The notes: generated from the letters alone by a model not told the origin. Shown: positions 1 to 5,647, counted from the first letter of the stretch. The stretch: 6,884 nucleotides of DNA from an uncultured bacterium (GCA_905215595.1 CAJMQZ010000106.1:1-6884); one strand, 5' to 3'. A program made the numbers and translations.

Positions 1-42
1 GCATTTTCTTTATCTCCGTTGATAGGGAATATATGCACTGGG

Positions 43-92
43 TCCATCTCCTAAGCGGAAGGCCGTGTGTTCGAATCACATCGGGGACGCCA
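43..92 (+). pseudogene. 3' half of tRNA-Arg(CCU), probable att site
   Basis: The 3' half fits tRNA geometry exactly. The anticodon loop CTCCTAA (48-54) carries anticodon CCT. It is followed by stem strand GCGGA (55-59), a 5-base variable loop (60-64), a T-arm GTGTG/TTCGAAT/CACAT (65-81), acceptor strand CGGGGAC (82-88), discriminator G and an encoded CCA (90-92). The 5' half is missing: where acceptor and D-arm should lie there is AT-rich sequence with no D-stem. The 5' anticodon strand TCCAT pairs only partly with GCGGA. A loosely complementary ATCTCCG at 12-18 would force an overlong, D-arm-less tRNA, so I do not call a functional gene. Identity starting at the anticodon loop is the usual result of tyrosine-integrase insertion into a tRNA gene. 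Under that reading the intact tRNA and the element lie left of the window. A decayed tRNA gene is the alternative. Confidence 0.7.
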
Positions 93-96
93 GTGC

Positions 97-142
97 AAAA
101 ACCAAGCCCGGAAGGTCTGTGAACCCTCCGGGCTTGGTTTTT
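97..142. terminator. Bidirectional intrinsic terminator
   Basis: A 16-base arm at 97-112 is fully complementary to 127-142, with a 14-base loop. On the plus strand the stem runs into a T-run (138-144), which ends tRNA-side transcription. On the minus strand the same stem runs into five T residues, and it lies 25 bases past the stop codon of the CinA-like gene. It therefore can also end the desulfurase-thiI-cinA series. The two transcription units converge here. Confidence 0.9.
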
Positions 143-166
143 TTATTGAAAGCGCCGCCGCAGCGC

Positions 167-1081
167 TCACACCAGCTTTGCCCCGGCGTGGGGCAGGCTT
201 TCTGCGCCAAGGCTTTGCAGCTTTTGGGGCAGGGCGGCAAGGTCGCCGCCGGTATAGTACCAGCCCGCAGCCAGTGCTGCCAGTGCCAGCAGCAAAAGCA
301 CCACCAGTGCCTTGCCCAGCCGGTGATGCTTCGGGCGTGGCGATGCAGACTGTTCCGCCGCAAGGGCGGCAGGGGTCAGGGCTGCATCCGGCACAGCTCT
401 GCCGTAGGGCTGCCAGTTTGTGCCCCCAGCCTGCGGCAGACCGCAGGCGGCGCGGCGCAGCATATCCAGCAGCCATAGCCCGAGGTTCTCGTCCGGCGGC
501 ACGCACCGCAGCCAGCAGCCCTTTTTGCCGCCCACCAGCAGCAGACGGCTTTGGGGCAGCTCCGCACAGCCCGCTACCAGCGCGGCACTGGTCATCCGCT
601 GCATGGCCTGCACCCGCGCCAGTGTGCGGGCCGGCTCTGCCTGCGGGGCTTTGCGCAGCTTCCGACTGAGCCGGGCGGTGAGCGCGGTATTGGCGTAGCT
701 CATGGCACCAAAATCGAACACCTTTTCCGCGCCGGAAAGGTTTTCCAACCGGCTTTCCAGCAGCATCCCGGCGGCGGCATCGCTGCACACCAAAAGCTTG
801 CGGTGCTGTTCCAGCGCCTGCACTGCGGCAGCGGCAAGGGTCTGCTCCCCTTCCCCGTACAGCGCTGGGGCAAGGCTTGTCCGCAACTGCTGTACCGCCC
901 GGTGCAGCTGCTGCGGGGTGCTGCTTTGCAGCGCCACCAGCGTTTCCGCACCCCGGCTGCGGCAGTGCACCGTGCCCTGCCAAGTGTCCGGCAGGGCTTC
1001 CACAGCCTTTTGCACGGTCTGCTCCGGCGCACCGAACAGCCGCAGCACGCAGCCCGCCGGGCACTTTTCTTCTTTTGTCAT
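167..1081 (-). CDS. CinA-like protein with C-terminal membrane anchor, catalytic motif lost
   Basis: A 304-residue protein, start ATG at 1081, with a G-rich ribosome binding site (AGGGGGG) seven bases upstream. It aligns by eye with the middle and C-terminal domains of the CinA encoded just upstream. VLRLFG (12-17) matches CinA VLRVLG. LYGEGEQTL (74-82) matches the CinA linker before its amidase domain. LSGAEKVFDFGAMSYAN (115-131) matches CinA VSGASEVFGYGFVTYWE. The N-terminal MoCF-like domain is absent. The amidase signature AESCTGG is replaced by CSDAAAG (99-105), and the TGLAGPGGG segment is replaced by VGGKKG (183-188), so deamidase activity is unlikely. After a basic patch KHHR (251-254) comes a single hydrophobic helix, about 257-276, then a roughly 28-residue tail. 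This predicts a cytoplasmic body held to the membrane. It lies 33 bases after cinA and is the last gene of the series. Function unknown; the CinA relationship is inferred from visual alignment. Confidence 0.8.
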   Translation of the reverse strand: MTKEEKCPAGCVLRLFGAPEQTVQKAVEALPDTWQGTVHCRSRGAETLVALQSSTPQQLHRAVQQLRTSLAPALYGEGEQTLAAAAVQALEQHRKLLVCSDAAAGMLLESRLENLSGAEKVFDFGAMSYANTALTARLSRKLRKAPQAEPARTLARVQAMQRMTSAALVAGCAELPQSRLLLVGGKKGCWLRCVPPDENLGLWLLDMLRRAACGLPQAGGTNWQPYGRAVPDAALTPAALAAEQSASPRPKHHRLGKALVVLLLLALAALAAGWYYTGGDLAALPQKLQSLGAESLPHAGAKLV

Positions 1082-1090
1082 GACGCATCC

Positions 1091-1108
1091 CCCCTGCGGC
1101 CGCAGGGG
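1091..1108. repeat. Perfect 18-bp palindrome between cinA and the CinA-like gene
   Basis: CCCCTGCGGCCGCAGGGG equals its own reverse complement. It fills most of the 33-base gap between the two genes, and its lower-coordinate end overlaps the G-rich ribosome binding site of the CinA-like gene. In RNA it could fold into a 6-7 bp hairpin that partly hides that site. A role in translation control is inference. Confidence 0.55.
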
Positions 1109-1114
1109 CCGCCC

Positions 1115-2434
1115 TTACTCTGCCCGCAGGGTCTCGTCCAAGGCGGTCAGGGCGGATGGGTCATGCTGCGCGCTCTCGGCCAGCACCTGCGTACCGGCAG
1201 GGGTCTTGCCCTGTGCCAGCCGCAGCGCCAGTTCTAGCGCAGTCTGCGCGGCGCGGGCGCGGATGAGCGCACGGTCCGGGCGGGAGACGAACAACTTCTT
1301 CACATAGACCCTGTCTCCCCGGGCAGCGCCCAGATACACCGTGCCCACAGGCCGGACGGCATCGCCGCCGCCGGGGCCCGCCAGACCGGTAACGCTGACC
1401 GCGATATCCGCACCGGCGGCTTTTGCCGCGCCCAGCGCCATCTGCGCCGCCACGGGAGCCGACACCACATTATATTGCGCAATGACCGCCGGGTCCACCC
1501 CGACAAGCTTCGCCTTGGCCTGCTCCCAGTAGGTCACAAAGCCGTAGCCGAACACCTCGCTTGCGCCGGACACGTTGGTCAGGCGCTGAGCGATCATGCC
1601 GCCGGTGCAGCTTTCGGCGGTGGCAACGGTCAGGCCGTTGGCCTGCAGCGTGTGCACCACCGTCTCTTCCAGTCCGGCGACATCCTCATCATACACCGCA
1701 TCGCCCAGCAGATCATAGAACTTTTTGGCGTAGGCGCGGCACATGGTCTGCGCCTCGGCGTCGTTCTGCGCCCTGGCGGTGATGCGGATCTCGCACTCGC
1801 CGGTCTTACAGTAGATGGCAGCGGTGGGGTTCGGATTTTCCAGCAGCGGACGCACCCGATATTCCAGATTGCTCTCGCCGCCCAGTACCCGCAGCGTCAG
1901 GCTGTGCAGGGCGCAGCTCTGCCGCGCCAGCAGCAGCGGGCGTACGCTTTCCTCCCACATGGCCTTCATCTCATGGGGCACGCCGGGCATCAGCACGGCA
2001 CAGTGATCGTCCTGCTCGAACCATGCACCCGGCGCGGTGCCGTGGTGGTTGACTACCTTATGCCCGAGCACCGGCACCATGGCCTGCTTGCGGTTGTTGG
2101 GGGTGGTCTCGCGCCCGGTGCGGGTAAAGAAATCTACGATCTTCTGCCACTCCTCCGGGTCAAAGGTAAGGGTGTCGCCAAAGCAGGCAGCCACCGTCTC
2201 CTTGGTCAGGTCGTCTGCCGTGGGGCCCAGCCCGCCGGTGAACACCAGCAGGTCGCACCGCTGCTTTGCCTCGTTGACAAAATCTGCCAGACGGCCATGG
2301 TTATCGCCGATGGTGCTCTGCCGCCGGACGGTGATGCCCAGCGCGGCCAGCTCCCGGCTGAGATACTGGGCATTGGTGTTAAGAATGTTGCCGAGCAGCA
2401 GCTCGGTACCCACACTGATGATCTCTGCTGTCAT
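1115..2434 (-). CDS. cinA: CinA family protein (MoCF-like domain plus nicotinamide-nucleotide amidase)
   Basis: A 439-residue protein with the full two-domain CinA architecture. The N-terminal MoCF-like domain opens with VGTELLLG (8-15) and has TGGLGPTADDLTKE (66-79) and GVPHEM (151-156). A middle domain leads into the C-terminal amidase domain with AESCTGG (273-279) and TGLAGPGGG (349-357), all intact. In the family, the C-terminal domain deamidates nicotinamide mononucleotide to nicotinate mononucleotide (PncC activity), and the N-terminal domain is linked to ADP-ribose pyrophosphatase activity; the old competence link does not hold in most species. I chose ATG at 2434, which gives the family-like start MTAEIISVG. 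A TTG two codons earlier (2440) sits five bases from the GAGGG site and is possible. The site lies inside the end of thiI, and the gap to thiI is seven bases, so the two are co-transcribed and perhaps translationally coupled. About 30 residues after the amidase core look unconserved. Confidence 0.96.
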   Translation of the reverse strand: MTAEIISVGTELLLGNILNTNAQYLSRELAALGITVRRQSTIGDNHGRLADFVNEAKQRCDLLVFTGGLGPTADDLTKETVAACFGDTLTFDPEEWQKIVDFFTRTGRETTPNNRKQAMVPVLGHKVVNHHGTAPGAWFEQDDHCAVLMPGVPHEMKAMWEESVRPLLLARQSCALHSLTLRVLGGESNLEYRVRPLLENPNPTAAIYCKTGECEIRITARAQNDAEAQTMCRAYAKKFYDLLGDAVYDEDVAGLEETVVHTLQANGLTVATAESCTGGMIAQRLTNVSGASEVFGYGFVTYWEQAKAKLVGVDPAVIAQYNVVSAPVAAQMALGAAKAAGADIAVSVTGLAGPGGGDAVRPVGTVYLGAARGDRVYVKKLFVSRPDRALIRARAAQTALELALRLAQGKTPAGTQVLAESAQHDPSALTALDETLRAE

Positions 2435-2441
2435 GGACAAA

Positions 2442-3641
2442 TCAACCCTCGAATTCTACCTGATCGGTGATACGCACCCGGATGCGCTCGGTCTGCTCTG
2501 CAGCTTCGGCTTCCAGCGCGGCAAGGCCGGGCATGGCGGCTTCGGCGGCAAGGATCTCCTCCAGCTCAGGGCGGATCTTCGGGTGCGGCGGGGTGAAGAT
2601 GGTGCAGCAGTCCTCGTAGGGCAGGATGCTGGTCTCAAAGGTATTGATATGGCGAGAAATCTCGATGATCTCGGTCTTGTCCATACCGATGAGCGGGCGC
2701 AGGATGGGCAGATCCTGTGCGGCATCGGTGCACTGTAAAGCCTTGACGGTCTGGCTTGCCACCTGTGCCAGACTTTCGCCGGTGACCAGCGCCTCGCACC
2801 CCTGCTTTTTAGCGATAACGTTTGCGATGCGCATCATGCTGCGGCGCATCAGCACCGTGAACAGCACATCCGGGGCGTTATCCCGGATGTACTCCTGGGG
2901 TTTGGTGTAGGGCACCACGAACAGGTTGGCGCTGCCGGTATACACGGTGATGAGCTGTGCCAGAGCCTTTACTTTTAGTTTTGCACGCTCAGAAGTATAC
3001 GGAGGGGACGCAAAATGAATGTGATCCAGTGCCAGACCGCGCTTTGCCATACGATAGGCTGCCACCGGGCTGTCGATGCCGCCGGAGAGCATATTCAGGG
3101 CACGGCCACTGGTGCCCACAGGCAGACCGCCCTCGCCCTGTATTTTCGGGCCGTGAATATACGCACCGTAATCGCGAATCTCCACGATGACCTTGAACTG
3201 CGGGTTATGCACATCCACCTTCAGGTAGTTGTGCTTGCCCAGCAGGTAAGCGCCCAGTTCCCGCATCAGTTCCGGGCTGGTCATGGGGTAGGTCTTATCG
3301 GCGCGGCGGGCCTCCACCTTGAAGGTACGGATGCCGTGCAGCGCGCTGCCCAGATAATCCTCGGCGGTCTGGCAGATGGTATCAAAATCCTTTTCGCACA
3401 CCACGGCGCGGCTGAGCGCGGCAAGGCCGAACACCTTGCTGACCCGCTCAAAGGCCAGGTCCATATCCACGTCCTCTTCCTCGGGCTCCATATAAAAGGT
3501 GGACTGGGTGCAGTACACCTTGAACTTGCCCACCGTCTTAAGGCGGTAGCGCAGGATCTTCATCATGGCTGCTTCAAACTGGTTGCGGTTGAGGCCTTTC
3601 AGGGACATTTCGCCCTGATAGCCCATAATAATTTCCTTCAT
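2442..3641 (-). CDS. thiI: tRNA 4-thiouridine synthase ThiI, short form without rhodanese domain
   Basis: A 399-residue protein. The start MKEIIMGYQGEMSLKG matches the usual ThiI opening and is preceded by AGGAG about 11 bases upstream. A longer in-frame extension reaching 3749 runs through a palindrome and has no family similarity, so I rejected it. Order: N-terminal ferredoxin-like region, THUMP domain (about 60-165), then the ATP-pyrophosphatase domain with PP-loop SGGIDSP (186-192), GESLAQVASQT (288-298) and PYEDCCTIF (341-349), whose cysteines are candidates for sulfur handling. ThiI adenylates U8 of tRNA and installs sulfur; in some bacteria it also supplies sulfur to ThiS for thiazole. 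The protein ends about 50 residues after PYEDCC with no rhodanese domain, as in Bacillus-type ThiI, where a partner cysteine desulfurase passes sulfur directly. A desulfurase gene lies just upstream on the same strand. Stop TGA is at 2442-2444, followed closely by cinA. Confidence 0.96.
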   Translation of the reverse strand: MKEIIMGYQGEMSLKGLNRNQFEAAMMKILRYRLKTVGKFKVYCTQSTFYMEPEEEDVDMDLAFERVSKVFGLAALSRAVVCEKDFDTICQTAEDYLGSALHGIRTFKVEARRADKTYPMTSPELMRELGAYLLGKHNYLKVDVHNPQFKVIVEIRDYGAYIHGPKIQGEGGLPVGTSGRALNMLSGGIDSPVAAYRMAKRGLALDHIHFASPPYTSERAKLKVKALAQLITVYTGSANLFVVPYTKPQEYIRDNAPDVLFTVLMRRSMMRIANVIAKKQGCEALVTGESLAQVASQTVKALQCTDAAQDLPILRPLIGMDKTEIIEISRHINTFETSILPYEDCCTIFTPPHPKIRPELEEILAAEAAMPGLAALEAEAAEQTERIRVRITDQVEFEG

Positions 3642-3646
3642 AAATG

Positions 3647-3674
3647 TTGCATCTCCTGATGTGGGATTTATAAT
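3647..3674 (+). promoter_or_regulatory. Possible plus-strand promoter pointing away from thiI
   Basis: TTGCAT (3647-3652), a 16-base spacer and a perfect TATAAT (3669-3674) lie on the plus strand, just outside the thiI start. A transcript from here would run through the structured gap antisense to the desulfurase-thiI message. No credible gene follows it, so this may be chance in a locally AT-rich patch. Confidence 0.3.
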
Positions 3675-3724
3675 GGCCTCCGCTTTCGCTCTGGCCATAT
3701 TCAGCGGATGAATTATTTTTATCT

Positions 3725-3760
3725 GTGAGTGGAAAATGACTGCGGTCATTTTCCATTCAC
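3725..3760. repeat. Near-perfect 16-bp hairpin upstream of thiI
   Basis: The left arm (3725-3740) and right arm (3745-3760) are complementary at 15 of 16 positions, the exception being a G:T pair, around the 4-base loop TGCG. Neither strand has a clean T-run after it, so it is a weak terminator at best. It may be a repeat element, an RNA processing site or an operator. Because it is palindromic it gives reading frames on both strands the same first eight residues (MTAVIFHS), which argues against either being a real start. Confidence 0.75.
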
Positions 3761-4061
3761 TCTTTCACAAATCGGGGTCGTGCAGGCAAACTACATTTCC
3801 CCTTAAAACAGCTGACGGCTTTCTCTTCGGACACGAGTTCGGGTTGCGGCACCCAGCATCCGCATCGTACCTTGGGCGGCACTTGCGTCTTGCTGGCCGC
3901 TGCCCCAACAGCAACTCTCTGTTTCCGCCGCTGGCGGCGGTCGTTGCTGTTGCAAGCCATTCCATCGCCCGCCCTATTGCCCTGCGGGCAACAGGGTCCC
4001 ACCCCAGCGGACGGTCCTCAGAGAAACCGCCCGCTGTTCTGCAGCTTCCGGTTTAGACTTT
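3761..4061. other. Structured noncoding gap between the desulfurase gene and thiI
   Basis: Together with 3642-3760 this makes a 420-base gap inside an otherwise tight gene series. I see no credible gene in it: short open frames exist on both strands, but all overlap one another and the hairpins, and none has a good ribosome binding site. It does hold several inverted repeats. One pairs 3906-3915 with 3943-3952 (10 bp, perfect) and encloses CCGCCG/CGGCGG (3925-3940). A second pairs 3972-3982 with 3986-3996 (10 of 11). A third pairs 4006-4015 with 4026-4035 (9 of 10). It could be a folded RNA leader for thiI, a decayed repeat element, or both. Confidence 0.55.
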
Positions 4062-5213
4062 TTACTTCCGAATCTTCTGCAAATGCTTCATGCCGTCCTC
4101 GAAGCGGTTGAGGAAGTCATCCACATCCTCCGGGGTGTTGTCGGCGCAGAAGGACACCCGGATGGCGGTGTCGATGGCCAGCGGGTCCCGGCCCATAGCC
4201 GCCAGCGTGTGGCTGGGCTGGCCCCGGCCGCAGGCACTGGCCGAGGAAACGTAGATCTGCGCTTCGGCCAGGAATGCCAGCATCGTTTCGCTCTTAATGC
4301 AGTTTTCACTGAAGTTCAGCACCTCCGGCACGGCATCCGCCGGGCTGTTGAGCACCACTTCCGGGAAGGCCGCCAGCCCGTCCCGCAGGCGCTGGTTCAG
4401 CGCCCGCATGGCGGTGTCGCGGCTCTTCATGGTTTTGGCAAGGCGGGCGGCCGCGGCGGCAAGGCCCATGGCGTAAGGCAGGTTCTCGGTGCCGGGGCGC
4501 AGCCCGCGCTCCTGCTCGCCGCCCAGATACGGCGGCTGGAACGCCTGCACCAGCCGGTCGGACAGGTACAGCGCACCGATGCCCTTGGGCGCGTGGATCT
4601 TATGGCCGCTCACCGCCAGAGTGTCGATGTTGTCCAGCTTGATGGGCACCCGCATCCACGCCTGCACGGCGTCCACATGCACGATGGTGCGGCTGTTGCG
4701 GCGCTTGACCTCGGCCGCCAGACGCTCCACATCGTTCCGGGTACCCACCTCGTTGTTCACCATCATGCAGGCCACGAGGATGGTGTTTTTGCCCACATGC
4801 TCCAGCATCTCGTTGATGTCCAGCGTGCCGTCAGCGCGGGGCTTCACCACGGTCACGTTGTAGCCGCGCTTTGCCAGATCTTCCAGCGGGCGCTGGACGC
4901 TGGGGTGCTCGAAGCCGGACACCACGATGTCCTTGCCAAAGGTACGGGTGCGGGCGGCCCCCAGCAGGGCCAGATTGTTGCTCTCGCTGCCGCAGGAGGT
5001 AAAATACAGCTCCTTTGCCTTGCAGCCCAGCGTGCGGGCCACGGCAGCGCGGGCGGCGTTCAGTGCTTCCTCGCTGCGGGCACCGGGGCCGTACAGGCTG
5101 GAGGGGTTGGCCCAGTGCTCCCGCATGGCCTTGTCGATGACGTCTGCCACCTCCGGTGCCACGATGGTGGTGGCGGCATTGTCCAGATAATGCAATTCAG
5201 GATTTTGCAGCAT
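4062..5213 (-). CDS. Cysteine desulfurase, NifS/IscS family
   Basis: A 383-residue, full-length PLP enzyme that takes sulfur from cysteine, leaving alanine and an enzyme persulfide. Visible motifs, in order: YLDNAATT (9-16), NPSSLYG (36-42), TSCGSESNN (72-80), EHPS (102-105), NNEVGT (153-158), HVDAVQA (179-185), SGHKIHAPKG (202-211) with PLP lysine K205, RPGTEN (239-244), and the loop SSASACGRG (323-331) with catalytic cysteine C328. All key residues are present. I chose ATG at 5213: it has an AGGA site eight bases upstream and places YLDNAATT where the family has it. An ATG at 5240 lies only about eight bases after the expected transcription start and has no ribosome binding site. It is the first gene of the minus-strand series with thiI, so it is probably the dedicated sulfur donor for ThiI (like NifZ of Bacillus subtilis); a role in iron-sulfur assembly cannot be excluded. 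No iscU or sufU gene is adjacent in the window. Confidence 0.95.
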   Translation of the reverse strand: MLQNPELHYLDNAATTIVAPEVADVIDKAMREHWANPSSLYGPGARSEEALNAARAAVARTLGCKAKELYFTSCGSESNNLALLGAARTRTFGKDIVVSGFEHPSVQRPLEDLAKRGYNVTVVKPRADGTLDINEMLEHVGKNTILVACMMVNNEVGTRNDVERLAAEVKRRNSRTIVHVDAVQAWMRVPIKLDNIDTLAVSGHKIHAPKGIGALYLSDRLVQAFQPPYLGGEQERGLRPGTENLPYAMGLAAAAARLAKTMKSRDTAMRALNQRLRDGLAAFPEVVLNSPADAVPEVLNFSENCIKSETMLAFLAEAQIYVSSASACGRGQPSHTLAAMGRDPLAIDTAIRVSFCADNTPEDVDDFLNRFEDGMKHLQKIRK

Positions 5214-5254
5214 AAAGGGATTCCTGCTTTCTGTTTTCATAATAATCCAGTTTA

Positions 5255-5283
5255 ATTATAGCACAGAAAGCTGTAGAACGCAA
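5255..5283 (-). promoter_or_regulatory. Extended -10 promoter for the desulfurase-thiI-cinA series
   Basis: Reading the minus strand: TTGCGT (5283-5278), a 17-base spacer ending in TGC, then a perfect TATAAT (5260-5255). TGC directly before TATAAT makes it an extended -10 promoter, which offsets the weak -35. Transcription should start near 5248, about 35 bases before the chosen start at 5213. Confidence 0.8.
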
Positions 5284-5313
5284 AATATTCGCGTTTGCGA
5301 GCGCAGCGCAGCA

Positions 5314-5448
5314 ACCCTCTCAGTCAAAGCCTGACGGCTTTGCCAGCTCCCCCGAGGGGGGGAGCTTATAAGTGCTTTCGGTCCAACACAAAAAAGCTCC
5401 CCCTTTCGGGGGAGCTGGCGAGGAGCAAAGCGACGAGACTGAGAGGGT
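5314..5448. repeat. 135-bp palindromic MITE-like element
   Basis: Perfect 12-bp terminal inverted repeats, ACCCTCTCAGTC (5314-5325) and its complement (5437-5448), bound the element. Inside, GCCAGCTCCCCC (5342-5353) has a perfect inverted copy at 5408-5419. Each inner arm also folds on its own: 5346-5365 and 5396-5415 are both 8-bp G/C hairpins. On the minus strand the 5396-5415 hairpin is followed by six T residues, so it should act as a terminator for transcription coming leftward from the fhs side. There is no coding capacity. I recall similar units scattered between genes in Faecalibacterium; whether it moves by a transposase supplied in trans is unknown. No clear target-site duplication is visible. 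Confidence 0.8.
5396..5415 (-). terminator. Minus-strand terminator within the palindromic element
   Basis: GCTCCCCC/GGGGGAGC hairpin with a 4-base loop, followed on the minus strand by six T residues (5395-5390). It would insulate the desulfurase promoter from antisense transcription arising in the fhs region. Confidence 0.6.
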
Positions 5449-5469
5449 CAAGTTCGTATATGTTTTTCC

Positions 5470-5499
5470 TTGACAAACACCCTGCCGGTGTGCTATCTT
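5470..5499 (+). promoter_or_regulatory. fhs promoter
   Basis: A perfect TTGACA (5470-5475), an 18-base spacer ending in TGC, then TATCTT (5494-5499). The extended TGn supports the imperfect -10. The expected start near 5506 lies just before the riboswitch, leaving a leader of about 140 bases. Confidence 0.8.
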
Positions 5500-5510
5500 T
5501 ACAGCATAGA

Positions 5511-5588
5511 GACCGCATCCCTGCTGACGGAACGTTGTGGAGCACCACAGTGCAGGGCTGCGAGGATGTCAATGCCGACCGTCTGGGC
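5511..5588 (+). promoter_or_regulatory. ZTP (pfl) riboswitch upstream of fhs
   Basis: The 3' segment GCCGACCGTCTGGGC (5574-5588) matches the highly conserved 3' part of the ZTP/ZMP-sensing pfl RNA. Upstream, GCATCC (5515-5520) pairs with GGATGT (5564-5569) as an outer stem, and TGTGG/CCACA (5536-5549) forms an inner hairpin with loop AGCA. This gives the expected order: P1, internal loop, P2, linker, conserved 3' hairpin. An alternative pairing of CCCTGC (5519-5524) with GCAGGG (5552-5557) is possible, and the internal-loop bases fit the consensus less well than the 3' segment. ZTP riboswitches commonly control fhs and purine genes. ZTP/ZMP rises when 10-formyl-tetrahydrofolate is short, and binding turns expression on. 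The downstream terminator overlaps the conserved segment, as this mechanism needs. Confidence 0.82.
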
Positions 5589-5626
5589 AGCCTTGCGCAA
5601 TTGCTGCGCAAAGCTGTCCTTTTTTT
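5585..5626 (+). terminator. Riboswitch-controlled intrinsic terminator before fhs
   Basis: GGGCAGC (5585-5591) pairs with GCTGTCC (5613-5619, one G:T pair). Above a single C/A mismatch, TTGCGCA (5593-5599) pairs with TGCGCAA (5605-5611) around a 5-base loop. Seven T residues follow (5620-5626). The stem's first four bases, GGGC, are the last four of the conserved riboswitch motif, so the folded, ligand-bound aptamer and the full terminator exclude each other. Confidence 0.85.
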
Positions 5627-5647
5627 GCTATCAAGGAGGATGTCTGT

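Noticed and set aside
12..92. Complete tRNA-Arg using ATCTCCG (12-18) as the acceptor 5' strand
   Set aside because: The acceptor would pair at six of seven positions, but the molecule would be too long for its class, with no D-stem and a broken anticodon stem.
51..1307. Several open frames on both strands overlapping the CinA-like gene, including a 345-codon minus-strand frame
   Set aside because: They are rich in Ala, Arg, Pro and Cys, as expected for out-of-frame GC-rich DNA. Only the 167-1081 frame shows CinA homology, a membrane helix and a good ribosome binding site.
1475..2470. 331-codon plus-strand open frame
   Set aside because: It is antisense to cinA, which has all family motifs; the frame stays open because of GC-biased codon use.
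3642..3749. N-terminal extension of thiI by 36 residues
   Set aside because: It reads through the 3725-3760 palindrome, has no similarity to ThiI N-termini, and the downstream ATG at 3641 has an AGGAG site and a family-like first block.
3736..4056. Small open frames on both strands in the gap (106 codons plus strand, 81 and 66 codons minus strand)
   Set aside because: They overlap one another and the inverted repeats, and have no convincing ribosome binding site or recognisable domain. I treat the region as noncoding but cannot fully exclude a small protein.
5214..5240. Earlier ATG at 5240 for the cysteine desulfurase
   Set aside because: It falls only about eight bases from the predicted transcription start without a ribosome binding site, whereas the ATG at 5213 has one and fits the family N-terminus.
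4083..5255. 390-codon plus-strand open frame
   Set aside because: It is the antisense shadow of the cysteine desulfurase, whose catalytic residues are all in place on the other strand.
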